Positions 25,551-34,949 of a stretch of 64,000 nucleotides of DNA are shown here, piece by piece. Below the pieces are notes generated by a model. It did not search any database. It was not told where the DNA came from and saw nothing but the letters and a program-made list of their open reading frames with translations. How positions within the stretch are numbered: the stretch's first letter is position 1; every line of letters begins with the position of its first letter. This DNA is from UBA7328 sp002471345 (GTDB lineage Bacteria > Bacteroidota > Bacteroidia > Chitinophagales > Saprospiraceae): the NCBI GenBank assembly GCA_964011275.1, contig CAXGOB010000011.1, positions 1-64,000 of the forward strand, read 5' to 3'. A program made the position numbers and the translations under genes.

Positions 25551-27767
25551 ATGAAACCTCATTGGATTACTAAGATTTTTTTCTTTTTAGTATTACTTCT
25601 TGTTTCTGAAGTAAATGCACAACATTCTGTTGCACGACAATGGAATGAAGCTACTCTAGACGCTATCAGAAATGATTTTGCAAGACCTACAGTACATGCT
25701 CGAAACCTCTTTCATATCTCTATTGCTATGTATGAATGTTGGGCTGCGTATGATGAGATAGCAGAGCAATATATGTTAGGTAGAGATATTAATGGATTTA
25801 ACACTCCTTTTGCTGAAATTCCCGTGCCCGAGGATATAAAAAGTGCGCAAGAAGAGGCAATGAGTTTTGCAGCGTTTAGAATAATCTTCCATCGTTATAG
25901 AAATTCACCAGGAAGATTTGATATTCTTTTTGATGCTGATAATTTGATGAAAGAATTAGGATATGATTCTAATATCACAGATACCACTTATCAATCCGGT
26001 GTGCCTGCCCATTTAGGTAATTATATTGCTGCTAAGGTTATAGAATATGGACTCCAGGATGGTGCTAATGAGAGTGAATTTTATGACAATAGGTTTTATG
26101 AGCCTGTGAACCCTCCAATGTTTATTCAGGGCAATGGTAACCCCGATATTGTTGACCTCAATCGATGGCAACCATTATCACTTAGTGTTTTTATAGATCA
26201 AAGTGGTAATGAAATTATTGGTAACACTCCTGAATTTTTGGGCCCTGAATGGGGTGCAGTCGCGCCGTTTGCCTTAAAGGGTGAACAATTGACTGAATAT
26301 GAGCGAGATGGTTTTACCTACAATGTATATTTTGATCCAGGTGCTCCAGTACTTCTAAGTGATGAAGGAACTGATCCATCATCAGAGGCATATAAATGGG
26401 GTAATAGTCTTGTGAGTATTTGGGGATCACATCTTGATCCTGAAGACGGTGCGATGATTGATATATCTCCAGGATCTATTGGGAATTTTAATATTGACAA
26501 TTTTCCTACTTCTTTTGAAGATTATGATTCTTTTTACAATTTCACAGAAGGGGGTGATGCCAGTGAAGGGCATAATAGTAATCCTAAGACTGGAGAGCCA
26601 TATGAACCGAATGTTGTAAAAAGAGCAGACTATGCCCGTGTTTTGGCAGAATTCTGGGCAGATGGCCCTGATTCAGAGACTCCACCAGGACATTGGTTTA
26701 CTATTCACAATACAATAACTGATCATCCCGATTTCGAAAGAAAGTTTCAAGGAGAAGGAGAATTATTAGATACATTAGAATGGGATGTCAAGCTGTACCT
26801 GACTCTAGGGGGAGCTATGCACGATTGTGCAATTGCAGCTTGGGGAATAAAAGGATGGTATGACTATATCAGACCTGTATCAGCGATAAGGGGAATAGCG
26901 GAATTAGGACAAAGTTCTGATGAAAATGCACCTAATTATAATCCGAGAGGATTAAAACTCATTGAAGGATTTATAGAACAAGTGTCAGAAAGTGACACCC
27001 TTGCTGGTGATAGCCTGGAGCATGTAGGAAAGATTAAATTGTATTCTTGGAAAGGCCCAGACTATATAGAGAACCCTTCAATTGATGTAGCTGGTGTAGA
27101 TTGGATACTTGCTGAAAACTGGTGGCCATATCAGAGACCTACTTTTGTTACCCCTCCTTTTGCAGGATATGTTTCAGGGCATTCTACTTTTTCAAGAGCT
27201 GCTGCTGAAGTATTGACCATCTTTACAGGAGATCCGTTCTTCCCTGGTGGAATTGGGGAATTCATTGCTGAAAAAAATAGATTTTTAGTTTTTGAAGAAG
27301 GTCCTTCAGAAGATGTAAAATTGCAATGGGCAACCTACAGAGATGCCTCTGACCAAACCAGTCTTTCTCGAATATGGGGTGGTATTCATCCACCAATTGA
27401 TGATATACCTGGCAGGATAATAGGAGAAAAGATAGGAATTCAAAGTTTTAATAAAGCAAAGCGCTACTTTGATGGGACGGTTGTATCTACTAATGAAGTG
27501 GAAATAGACCAATCTCAAATATTAAGTGTAACTCCGAATCCGGTTCAAAAGGGAATGGGTTTTTCTGTGAATTATAGTTCCGAATATCGAAAAGTGAAGT
27601 TAGAATTGTTGGACATTATGGGCAGACGAGTCTATAGTCATGATCTTAATAATGAAGAGCTAGAACATGGGCAATTTACTATTCCAACGCATTTACAGAG
27701 TGGGATATATGTGCTATCTGTAAAATCTGGCAATAAGATTGCTACTAGAAAGATAGAAGTGTATTAA
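25551..27767 (+). CDS. Secreted vanadium-dependent haloperoxidase-like phosphatase (PAP2 fold) with T9SS type A tail
   Basis: The 738-residue protein has a signal peptide (MKPHWITKIFFFLVLLL to ...NAQ). The large central part is alpha-helical. Near its end come the vanadate/phosphate-binding motifs of the PAP2/haloperoxidase superfamily: GYVSGHSTFSRAA, and ~60 residues later the R-x-WGGIHPPIDD type motif. The C-terminal ~85 residues form a type A T9SS sorting domain (SVTPNPV, LLDIMGRRVY, GIYVLSVKSG). It should be secreted or surface-held. Haloperoxidase versus phosphatase activity cannot be told by eye. The next gene starts 3 bases after the stop. Confidence 0.85.
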   Translation: MKPHWITKIFFFLVLLLVSEVNAQHSVARQWNEATLDAIRNDFARPTVHARNLFHISIAMYECWAAYDEIAEQYMLGRDINGFNTPFAEIPVPEDIKSAQEEAMSFAAFRIIFHRYRNSPGRFDILFDADNLMKELGYDSNITDTTYQSGVPAHLGNYIAAKVIEYGLQDGANESEFYDNRFYEPVNPPMFIQGNGNPDIVDLNRWQPLSLSVFIDQSGNEIIGNTPEFLGPEWGAVAPFALKGEQLTEYERDGFTYNVYFDPGAPVLLSDEGTDPSSEAYKWGNSLVSIWGSHLDPEDGAMIDISPGSIGNFNIDNFPTSFEDYDSFYNFTEGGDASEGHNSNPKTGEPYEPNVVKRADYARVLAEFWADGPDSETPPGHWFTIHNTITDHPDFERKFQGEGELLDTLEWDVKLYLTLGGAMHDCAIAAWGIKGWYDYIRPVSAIRGIAELGQSSDENAPNYNPRGLKLIEGFIEQVSESDTLAGDSLEHVGKIKLYSWKGPDYIENPSIDVAGVDWILAENWWPYQRPTFVTPPFAGYVSGHSTFSRAAAEVLTIFTGDPFFPGGIGEFIAEKNRFLVFEEGPSEDVKLQWATYRDASDQTSLSRIWGGIHPPIDDIPGRIIGEKIGIQSFNKAKRYFDGTVVSTNEVEIDQSQILSVTPNPVQKGMGFSVNYSSEYRKVKLELLDIMGRRVYSHDLNNEELEHGQFTIPTHLQSGIYVLSVKSGNKIATRKIEVY

Positions 27768-27770
27768 TGA

Positions 27771-29450
27771 ATGACAAATAAAGGACCTTCTAGAGCACAA
27801 ATATCTCGAGCTGCCATCCAAAGGCTCTATATTGCTATGAGACACCTCTTCATAAGAGGCCATTACAAACCTTTAGGTACTTCAGGGGAAGCTATGATGG
27901 AAGCAATGCTAGCTCTCAAGCCTGAAATCTATGGATCAATTGCGGATAAAGAAAAGGTAGAAATTGGAGGATTATTATACGTATTCCAAAGATTGCCTGT
28001 AGGAATCGAGCAATGTAGATTTATAAAACTAATAGCTAAAGAAGGGCTGGAGACTTCAGATTTTAAGCCAATAGTCCCAGCAAAAAGAAGAAGAAATTGC
28101 TATCGTATAGATGAAGAGCAAATGTACATTGAAATGACACGAGGCAAGAGCGATATCTATGATGTTCTCACTCACTTGACATTTCTATATATCGAAGCAG
28201 AAAAGATCAGAAGTAATGGAATGGATAGTAAAAACAGACCCAACAGGTCGTGGCTGCAATTGCAACAAATTATTCAAAAAATTCAGTCGAAAAAGAAATT
28301 TGATCACGAAGTAGCTACTACATATTTAAGTGTTCTGTTAGGAAGAAATTTTAATGAAACATTATCTGCAGTAAAGGATTTTGATAAAAGTGAAGGTGTT
28401 AATTCTCTTTTTGAATTGGTATATGGACTAGGTAAGAAGAGCTTCGAAGAGTTTTTTGATAAAAATGATAGAGAAATTAGCTTTTCATCAAGCTTAAGGG
28501 AGAGATTAGGACATCATATTTATGGAGAATTATGGGCAAATAATATTAAAAGTGTATTACATGAGCACGGATGGTTAGAGAGTGACATTCATGTGATAAG
28601 TGCTAATATGCATAGTGTCCTCAATACGCTTTTTGCAAAGGCAGCTCTTGGTAAAAGGTATGTCAATAAATCTTTAGAAGAAGTTGCAACAGTTTTGAGT
28701 TCTGCATCTTCAGACAAATTGCAGAACACTATTCTTAAATACGCCAAGTCACATGGACTTGAACAATTGGAAGATGCTTCAGGAGCAAATATATCCGTTC
28801 AAATAATAGATTGTGGATCAATAGATAATCAACTGCTTCCTCAAGAAGTAAAATCAAATAGTGATTCATCAAAACATAAAGTCATCATTGTGATGGATTA
28901 TGCTTTTGGCGAACAAGCCTACGAAGTAATGGATGAATTGCTTAAACCATATGAACAAAATGACGACCGTCTTTCGATTAATGTGGTCTCTGTAAGCATT
29001 ATGGGAAAAGCAGGAATCTTAGAAGGAGGAAAAGGTGACATCATGATTCCTACGGCTCATATATTTGAAGGTTCAGCTGATAATTATCCAATTGATAACA
29101 AATTAGATTCTAAGGATTTCGAAAATCAAGGCCTTGGTGTATACGAAGGGCCTATGATTACAGTACTTGGAACATCTCTTCAAAACAAAGACATTTTGAG
29201 ATATTTTCTAAAATCCTCGTGGAAAGCAGTAGGGTTAGAAATGGAAGGGGCTCATTATCAAAAAGCCATTCAGGCTGCGTCCAAAATCAGAAAAAGTGTA
29301 TCTGAAAACATTGAACTTTCTTATGCTTATTATGCATCTGATAATCCTTTGGAAACTGGAAGCACTTTGGCATCAGGAAGCCTTGGAGCAGATGGTGTAA
29401 AACCAACTTATATGATCACGTCCAAGATCCTCTCTAACATACTGTCCTAA
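27771..29450 (+). CDS. Conserved Bacteroidota protein with phosphorylase-like C-terminus (DUF6909-like)
   Basis: This 559-residue soluble protein has no signal peptide. It resembles, from memory, the Bacteroidota-restricted DUF6909 family; this is unconfirmed. The N-terminal two-thirds are helical. The last ~200 residues look like a nucleoside-phosphorylase fold: VIIVMDYAFGEQ, a glycine-rich GILEGGKGDIMIPTA and, near the end, GLEMEGAHYQKAI. The last recalls the EME motif that binds the ribose in PNP/Udp enzymes. Three bases separate it from the haloperoxidase-like gene, so the pair is probably one operon. The function is unknown. Confidence 0.75.
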   Translation: MTNKGPSRAQISRAAIQRLYIAMRHLFIRGHYKPLGTSGEAMMEAMLALKPEIYGSIADKEKVEIGGLLYVFQRLPVGIEQCRFIKLIAKEGLETSDFKPIVPAKRRRNCYRIDEEQMYIEMTRGKSDIYDVLTHLTFLYIEAEKIRSNGMDSKNRPNRSWLQLQQIIQKIQSKKKFDHEVATTYLSVLLGRNFNETLSAVKDFDKSEGVNSLFELVYGLGKKSFEEFFDKNDREISFSSSLRERLGHHIYGELWANNIKSVLHEHGWLESDIHVISANMHSVLNTLFAKAALGKRYVNKSLEEVATVLSSASSDKLQNTILKYAKSHGLEQLEDASGANISVQIIDCGSIDNQLLPQEVKSNSDSSKHKVIIVMDYAFGEQAYEVMDELLKPYEQNDDRLSINVVSVSIMGKAGILEGGKGDIMIPTAHIFEGSADNYPIDNKLDSKDFENQGLGVYEGPMITVLGTSLQNKDILRYFLKSSWKAVGLEMEGAHYQKAIQAASKIRKSVSENIELSYAYYASDNPLETGSTLASGSLGADGVKPTYMITSKILSNILS

Positions 29451-29795
29451 AAGATCAAATAATCCGCTTAATTATAATGCCTTCGTTTTCACAATAATTA
29501 ATGGATTTAGGAATCAATTCCTTGGTCTATTGACTCATATTGTGACTTTCATCCTCTTTACTACGTCTTATAAATGGTAAAACAAGATGCCAACTACTAA
29601 GTTCGGCATTTGCTTTTGTCAATTAGTCTACATTGGAATTGTAGTGGAGACATTCATCAAAGCAAAATTATTTTCTGCAAAGGTGATGAATCTGTTTCCA
29701 AAACAGAGTCTAAATAGCGGCCACATTGATTTCTAATTGACCCCAAATTACCAACCTGACTTCAGGACTTATAAAACGATTAAATCTGGTTGATT
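29451..29795. other. 345-bp intergenic region, no gene recognised
   Basis: There is no convincing frame. It holds a weak ATGCC/GGCAT hairpin (29587-29609) followed by a short T-rich stretch, which may be a terminator for the preceding operon. There is also a minus-strand TAnnTTTG match (29663-29670) with no gene downstream of it, and a CCTGA/TCAGG hairpin near 29756. The promoter of the DUF1508 gene must lie here but has no clear consensus match. Confidence 0.4.
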
Positions 29796-32700
29796 ATGAA
29801 ATTAAGAAAATTTAAAAGGGGAGATAACTTCTTCTTCCAAATGCTCAATGATGCAAGTGAGGTAATTCTAGAAAGCCAAGCCTATACTAGTAAAGATGAC
29901 CGAGACAAAGGCATCGAATCAGTTAAAGTAAATATCAAAAATACAGATCGTTACAAAGCGATGACTGAAGGAGATAAACACTTCTTTATTCTCCGTGCGG
30001 GAAATAACCAAGAGGTTGCCAGATCTGTGAGATACGACTCTAATGCAGATATGAAGAGTGCCATCTCATATGTACAAGGTGAATCATCAGATGAAGGAGA
30101 ATATTCTACTGATGGAGTTACCGATGATTACAAGCCCATTGCATATTATGAAGAGAGATCAAAGGGTGTCAAAGACGGTTTTGTCAAATTCTATGCGGAT
30201 GGAGAATCTTACTTTTCCTATAAGATTGATGGAGTAGTATACATGATCAGCGAAGGCTACAAGTCAGAATCGTCAAGGGATAATGGAATTGCTTCCGTCA
30301 AAAAGAATATGGTGATAGATGAGAGGTATGAATTTAAACAACATGAAAACGGATCATACTATTTCAACCTAAAAGCTGGTAATCATCAAGAGATTGCAAC
30401 GAGTAGATGGTTAGACGATGAAGGCCTTAGAGCTTGGGTAGTTGGAAAGCTAAATGGAAAAGGAGGGGGAACAGATCCGGGAGGAACAAATGCTAAACCA
30501 GCACCTAAAAAGAAACGTAAAAAGAGAGATAAGAAACCGAAAGTAGAAAAGGTAATAGTATCTACAGGGTCATACCCTTGTAATGACATCACTTATCAAG
30601 TATTCAAAAGTGGTAATGATAAATTTTATTTTACTTACCGTGATGCAAATGAAAAAGCGATACTAATTAGTAACAACATCAGAGGCTTTAATTCTGAGGC
30701 AGATATCAACCCTATCCTTGCTGCAATAGCTGCTAATGGATCTAAAGCAGATCGTTTTGAGGTAAAAACTACCGTAAATGATAAGTTTTACTACTATCTC
30801 AAAAATGATGAAGGTAAGAACATAGGAAAAAGTTTCTTTTTTGATACGCAAGAAGAAATGAAGGCCACAATGAAATTATTTGATTGTGGATTGGCCGTAA
30901 GTGGTGGTGTTTCTAAAGTTGCTGCTGTGGCATCACATTCTGCTGCTGTTTCTAAATCAGAAAAAGTAGAAGACGATTATCTAGCCTGTAAAGTATATCA
31001 GTCACACATAAGTGATAAACATTCAAAGCATAAAGACTTTGTTGTATTCACTGAAGGCGATGAACACTACTTTGCATGGGTCAATGGCAATGATATCGTA
31101 ATGAGATCAGAAGGCTATACAACAGAGAAAGCAAGAGAGAATGGGATTGAGTCTGTGATAAAGAATAGAGAGATTGAGAAAAGATTTTCTGTGGACAAGA
31201 AGATGGGTTATTTCTTTACTGTACTCAAAGCAGGTAATCATCAAGAGATAGCAAGAAGTTGCCCTGAAAAGGACAGAGAACGGGCTATGTTTTGGTTCCC
31301 AAGTTCAATAAAGAAAAGAAACGAAAAAGTCGAAGCTGCAGCAGTTGCTACAGCAAAACCAGAAAAGAGAGAGGATGATTATTTGCATTGCAGCTATTAC
31401 GAGAAGAAAGAAAGATCTAATAAATATTCGGAATTCAGTGTTTTTGAAAGAAAAGGCGAATTCTATTTTGCCTTGTTAGATGATAACGGAGAAGTGGTAT
31501 TGAGAAGTGAAGGGTACAAAAGTGAGAAGGGAAGAGAAAATGGTATCCAGTCTGTGATTAAGAACAGGGAGATAGAGAAGAGATGGAGCGTAGAAGAAAA
31601 TAGAGGAGTTTATTTCCATGTCCTTAAAGCGGGTAATCACCAGGAAATTGGAAGAAGTTGTCCTATGAAAGATAAGCCCAAAGTGGCATTTATGTGGGGT
31701 TCTTGGGCAGCGGGTGTTGCTGCTGCGACGGCCATTGCAGCTACACCTAAAGCAAAGTCTACTATTACAAAGCCAAAAGATAAAGAAGATGATTATTTAG
31801 CTTGTAAAGAATATGAAGGGAAACCTGTAAATGACAAGCAAAATAACGTTGCACTATTTAAACATGGAGGTGATGGTCAATACTACTTTGCATTATATAA
31901 TGAAAGCCAGGATGTAAAACTAAGAAGTGAAGGCTTCGAATCCGCTCAAGAAAGAGATGAAGAGCTTTCTGGAGTGTTGAAATACCATGAAAATAAGGAT
32001 ATGTATAAACGTATCATTCGTGGTAAGTACTACATGGATGTTCTTTATGATAAAAATGGTAGAGAGGTGGGGCGTTCTTGTCTTAAAACTGAAAAGAAAG
32101 CAGTCCCCCTTGTTGCAGCTGGGACTGCGGTGGCTGCAGCTACTGGTGTAGCTGCTACACCAAAGAATAAAATTGTAGCCAGTGCAGTAGAAGCGGCCCT
32201 AGTGGTAGAAGAAACCTCTGGGGGGGGATTCAAATGGTGGTGGTTATTATTGCCTCTAATTCTTCTTCTAGGATGGTTTCTTTGTAATAAGTGTCAAACG
32301 GAGGGCTCTATGGCAGAAAAATCTAAGGTGGAATTGAATGAAAATTCTCAGGAAGAAAAGGTTGCTGGTTTAGAGGAATCTGGAGTTGAGTCTAATGCAA
32401 GATCTCAGGAAGAAAAGGTTACTGGTTTAGAGGAATCTGATGTAGAGTCAAATACAAGGTCTCAGGGAGAAAAAGATGATGCAGTAGAAGAACATAAAAA
32501 AGTGGTCGCTGGAGAAGATACAACCTCTGCTGCAGGGTGTCAATGTGAATCTAGAAATATTTCAATATTCAATGTGCCATCTAGCGAGGCTATAAGTGTT
32601 GATAGATTAGGCACTTTACCAGAATTTGGAGACTCACATGGATTGACTCCGTCACAGTTCTACAGCAAGTTATCAGATAGATATAGAAGCAATAATGTAG

Positions 32701-32960
32701 ATAGAGCGTATTTGGACTATGTATTTAGATCTATGGGATATCCTAATGGATTCAGTTCAGCTAATGCCTCATTGTTCTCTAATGTGACTTTAGATAGAGG
32801 TCAGAGCGGGTTACTTGGATTTGGAACTTATCATGGGTTTGCTCATCATGCTTTGAATACCTCAGAAAGGGATAGACGAGCATTCCTTATCCAGTCTGCA
32901 AATGGATGTGACGTACACTTTATGAAGACATGTGGAAACTACATGTTCTTTTGTGAATAA
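29796..32960 (+). CDS. Membrane protein with six DUF1508/YegP-type pairs, one TM helix and a new C-terminal domain
   Basis: The 1054-residue protein has no signal peptide. Six ~105-residue modules, at nucleotides ~29800-30070, 30120-30460, 30555-30890, 30970-31310, 31370-31695 and 31785-32090, each look like a DUF1508 (YegP) pair. The first half carries F-Y-F...SEGY...R-x-NGI-x-SV; the second carries YF...LKAGNHQEIARS. They are joined by Ala/Lys linkers. A transmembrane segment rich in Trp and Leu follows (residues ~813-832), then a charged 19-residue tandem repeat. The C-terminal ~145-residue domain with several cysteines is unfamiliar to me. The natural topology is modules inside and C-terminal domain in the periplasm. 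I start at ATG 29796. YegP-like relatives in Bacteroidota sometimes carry OmpA domains, which this one lacks. The function is unknown. Confidence 0.82.
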   Translation: MKLRKFKRGDNFFFQMLNDASEVILESQAYTSKDDRDKGIESVKVNIKNTDRYKAMTEGDKHFFILRAGNNQEVARSVRYDSNADMKSAISYVQGESSDEGEYSTDGVTDDYKPIAYYEERSKGVKDGFVKFYADGESYFSYKIDGVVYMISEGYKSESSRDNGIASVKKNMVIDERYEFKQHENGSYYFNLKAGNHQEIATSRWLDDEGLRAWVVGKLNGKGGGTDPGGTNAKPAPKKKRKKRDKKPKVEKVIVSTGSYPCNDITYQVFKSGNDKFYFTYRDANEKAILISNNIRGFNSEADINPILAAIAANGSKADRFEVKTTVNDKFYYYLKNDEGKNIGKSFFFDTQEEMKATMKLFDCGLAVSGGVSKVAAVASHSAAVSKSEKVEDDYLACKVYQSHISDKHSKHKDFVVFTEGDEHYFAWVNGNDIVMRSEGYTTEKARENGIESVIKNREIEKRFSVDKKMGYFFTVLKAGNHQEIARSCPEKDRERAMFWFPSSIKKRNEKVEAAAVATAKPEKREDDYLHCSYYEKKERSNKYSEFSVFERKGEFYFALLDDNGEVVLRSEGYKSEKGRENGIQSVIKNREIEKRWSVEENRGVYFHVLKAGNHQEIGRSCPMKDKPKVAFMWGSWAAGVAAATAIAATPKAKSTITKPKDKEDDYLACKEYEGKPVNDKQNNVALFKHGGDGQYYFALYNESQDVKLRSEGFESAQERDEELSGVLKYHENKDMYKRIIRGKYYMDVLYDKNGREVGRSCLKTEKKAVPLVAAGTAVAAATGVAATPKNKIVASAVEAALVVEETSGGGFKWWWLLLPLILLLGWFLCNKCQTEGSMAEKSKVELNENSQEEKVAGLEESGVESNARSQEEKVTGLEESDVESNTRSQGEKDDAVEEHKKVVAGEDTTSAAGCQCESRNISIFNVPSSEAISVDRLGTLPEFGDSHGLTPSQFYSKLSDRYRSNNVDRAYLDYVFRSMGYPNGFSSANASLFSNVTLDRGQSGLLGFGTYHGFAHHALNTSERDRRAFLIQSANGCDVHFMKTCGNYMFFCE
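32346..32459 (+). repeat. Two 57-bp tandem coding repeats (19 residues) plus a partial third
   Basis: Units start at 32346 and 32403, and a partial third at 32460 (TCTCAG start). They encode an acidic S-Q-E-E-K-V-x-G-L-E-E-S type spacer between the membrane helix and the C-terminal domain of the DUF1508 protein. Confidence 0.85.
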
Positions 32961-32987
32961 ATACTTAATCAAGTATTGATAATACTG

Positions 32988-33018
32988 AAGGGCGGCTTAC
33001 ATTGTAGGTTGCCCTTTT
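32988..33018 (+). terminator. Intrinsic terminator of the DUF1508 gene
   Basis: AAGGGCGGCT (32988-32997) pairs with GGTTGCCCTT (33007-33016) using three G-T pairs, followed by TTTT. A second small hairpin (ATACTT/AAGTAT, 32961-32976) precedes it. Confidence 0.65.
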
Positions 33019-33054
33019 GTTATAAAAGAAGTAATTAGGAGGATGTATCACAAA

Positions 33055-34230
33055 TTAGATCAATCTTGAAGCAGACAGTACATCACATAATTTATCTCCT
33101 CTGTTGTTTAACCCTTCCAATGCTACTAATCCAGGTTGTTTCCCTATTTCAATTGACCCCAGTTGATCATATCCTAGTGCCTCTGCACTATTGTAAGATG
33201 ACCATCTAATTAATGTTTCGGTATCTAAGAAAGATTGAAAACGTTGAATAGTTTTTATCTCTTCCAGAATGGAAAGTTGCCAATTAGAAGAAAGACTATC
33301 GGTACCTACACCCATTTTTGCATTTGAGTCGATGAAAGTTTGATAATTAGGCAATTGGTTTTCAATAAAGAGATTTGCATTTGGGCAAGTAATCCAATAA
33401 GTCTTATCATTCCAGTTTTGGGCAGCCTCAATGTCTCTTTTATCGCAAATCGTGTTATGAATGAATAAAGTCTTTAGATCAGAATCCATATGAGTAAGGG
33501 CATAGTCAATAGATGGCATCCCTGTTGCTTGAAATTGAGATAAATCCATTCCGAATCCATCATAAAAGTCTATGAGATCTCCTTTTTTGTTGATAAAAAA
33601 TTGATTTTCATGTGGTGTTTCTTGATTGTGAATGCTTACAGTCTTTTGATCATTGTTCTGATCATTTATTAGATTAAATAAGTTTTTTGAAACTGAATAT
33701 GGTGCATGTGGAACACAGCTTCTCTTATTTTGGCCTTTCGTACTTTGATTATTATAGACTTCTAAATATTGATCAAGAGTATTTTGCGCTTCATCTTCTT
33801 GCAAGAAATCAAACATTTCTACGAATGTGTAGTAGCTTATTTTGCTAGAATCTTTAGTTGCGGCTGTATCTAACTTATTAGAAATATCTCCTACGGCCAC
33901 AATTCCATTTTGATACATTTCTTCATCTGCATTTTTTATAGCTTGTTGTATTTCTAATTCAGGAGAATCTCGGAGAGTCACCACAGAACGGATGAAAGGT
34001 ATCAAGCCTGTACCTGTTGGCAATTTTCCTCTGAAATGAGATAACTCTAAATGACAATGTGCATTTACAAAACCAGGAACAATTGCCCCTTTTATTTCCA
34101 TCACATCAGCAGTGACATTTGATTTATCTGTGATGTCTAAAATTGTACCATCATTATCTGTGACAATAACCTTTTTAGTAAGAGGCTTGCCAATATTTGT
34201 GAAAATTAATTCAGCCGAGAAGTATAGCAT
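33055..34230 (-). CDS. Amidohydrolase of the SAH/MTA-deaminase and aminofutalosine-deaminase-like group
   Basis: This 391-residue metal-dependent hydrolase shows the first metal motif VPGFVNAHCHLELSH, a histidine in VSIHNQETPHE (third metal ligand region), FIHNTIC and the catalytic aspartate in MGVGTDSLSSNW. The C-terminal composite beta domain is typical (GSIEIGKQPGLVAL). The HLELSH and GTDSLSSN pattern fits the group that deaminates S-adenosylhomocysteine, methylthioadenosine or aminodeoxyfutalosine. A role in the futalosine menaquinone route is possible but no mqn gene is nearby. It is a cytoplasmic, single gene. Confidence 0.82.
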   Translation of the reverse strand: MLYFSAELIFTNIGKPLTKKVIVTDNDGTILDITDKSNVTADVMEIKGAIVPGFVNAHCHLELSHFRGKLPTGTGLIPFIRSVVTLRDSPELEIQQAIKNADEEMYQNGIVAVGDISNKLDTAATKDSSKISYYTFVEMFDFLQEDEAQNTLDQYLEVYNNQSTKGQNKRSCVPHAPYSVSKNLFNLINDQNNDQKTVSIHNQETPHENQFFINKKGDLIDFYDGFGMDLSQFQATGMPSIDYALTHMDSDLKTLFIHNTICDKRDIEAAQNWNDKTYWITCPNANLFIENQLPNYQTFIDSNAKMGVGTDSLSSNWQLSILEEIKTIQRFQSFLDTETLIRWSSYNSAEALGYDQLGSIEIGKQPGLVALEGLNNRGDKLCDVLSASRLI

Positions 34231-34243
34231 AAATGATCTTTAA

Positions 34244-34290
34244 ATAAAAAAGTGATTTGAGATCCAAATAGTGGAATTCTCAAATCACTT
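34244..34290 (-). terminator. Intrinsic terminator of the thioredoxin-like gene
   Basis: A 13-bp perfect stem (34250-34262 with 34278-34290, AAGTGATTTGAGA) is followed on the minus strand by a T-run. It lies 45 bases after the stop of the gene at 34335. Confidence 0.8.
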
Positions 34291-34334
34291 CCAAGTTAAT
34301 AGTGACTTAATATATTTTTGTCTTGTAGGAAGGC

Positions 34335-34832
34335 TTATTTTCCTCCTTCTGTCATCGCAGCTATCTTTTTCTCGAGTTGCTCCTCATATCCTCTAAAATA
34401 CCCTTGTTGCACAGATTTTACTTTTCCACTACCATCTACAAGAATAGAGTAGGGGATACCCCTGATTCCTAAAGCGTCTATCAATTCTTTCTTATTGTCA
34501 TGTAAGAATGTGAATTCCCATCCATTTTTATCGAACATCGCTTTTGCATTCTTAAGCATAGGAGGTATATCTACACTTGCAGCGACTATCTCTAAATCAT
34601 ATTTTTCTTTCCAATCGTCGTATACTTTATCCAGGGCTGATAGCTCCATTCTACATGGTCCGCACCAAGTTGCCCATAGACTTATCAATTTCGGTTTGCC
34701 GTTTTGGGTGTATTCTTGGATTTCTACGGCTTCTCCATCTTTTGTATTGAGATTAGCTTTTGGAACTTCTTTTATTTGACCAAAAAGAGTGACACTAACA
34801 AGAAGGAATAATGCAGAGATAAAAAACTTCAT
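34335..34832 (-). CDS. TlpA/ResA-like secreted thioredoxin-fold protein
   Basis: The 165-residue protein has a signal peptide (MKFFISALFLLVSVTLFG) and a thioredoxin domain with the redox motif WCGPC at residues 56-60. The cis-proline region is RGIPYSILVD. The extra helix region between the CxxC and the core (LSALDKVYDDWKEKYDLEIV) is typical of the TlpA/AhpC-TSA group. It acts in the periplasm as a thiol-disulfide oxidoreductase, possibly in cytochrome maturation. The start at 34832 is chosen over 34856 because the signal peptide begins there. Confidence 0.9.
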   Translation of the reverse strand: MKFFISALFLLVSVTLFGQIKEVPKANLNTKDGEAVEIQEYTQNGKPKLISLWATWCGPCRMELSALDKVYDDWKEKYDLEIVAASVDIPPMLKNAKAMFDKNGWEFTFLHDNKKELIDALGIRGIPYSILVDGSGKVKSVQQGYFRGYEEQLEKKIAAMTEGGK

Positions 34833-34949
34833 ATTGTTTTCTTTTTTTAAAGACATAAGAGTAATAGATTATTCCCGGTTGTAGCCTTACTTTAACCTAT
34901 GATTAACGCCCATTCTTTTATTTATGGTGTATTGATATCAAAATGTGGT

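Noticed and set aside
29663..29670. Minus-strand TAnnTTTG match in the 29451-29795 gap
   Set aside because: There is no minus-strand gene to its left; the degenerate motif is expected by chance in AT-rich DNA.
29790..29798. TTG start for the DUF1508 protein
   Set aside because: The ATG six bases later gives a normal start; the extra two residues add nothing.
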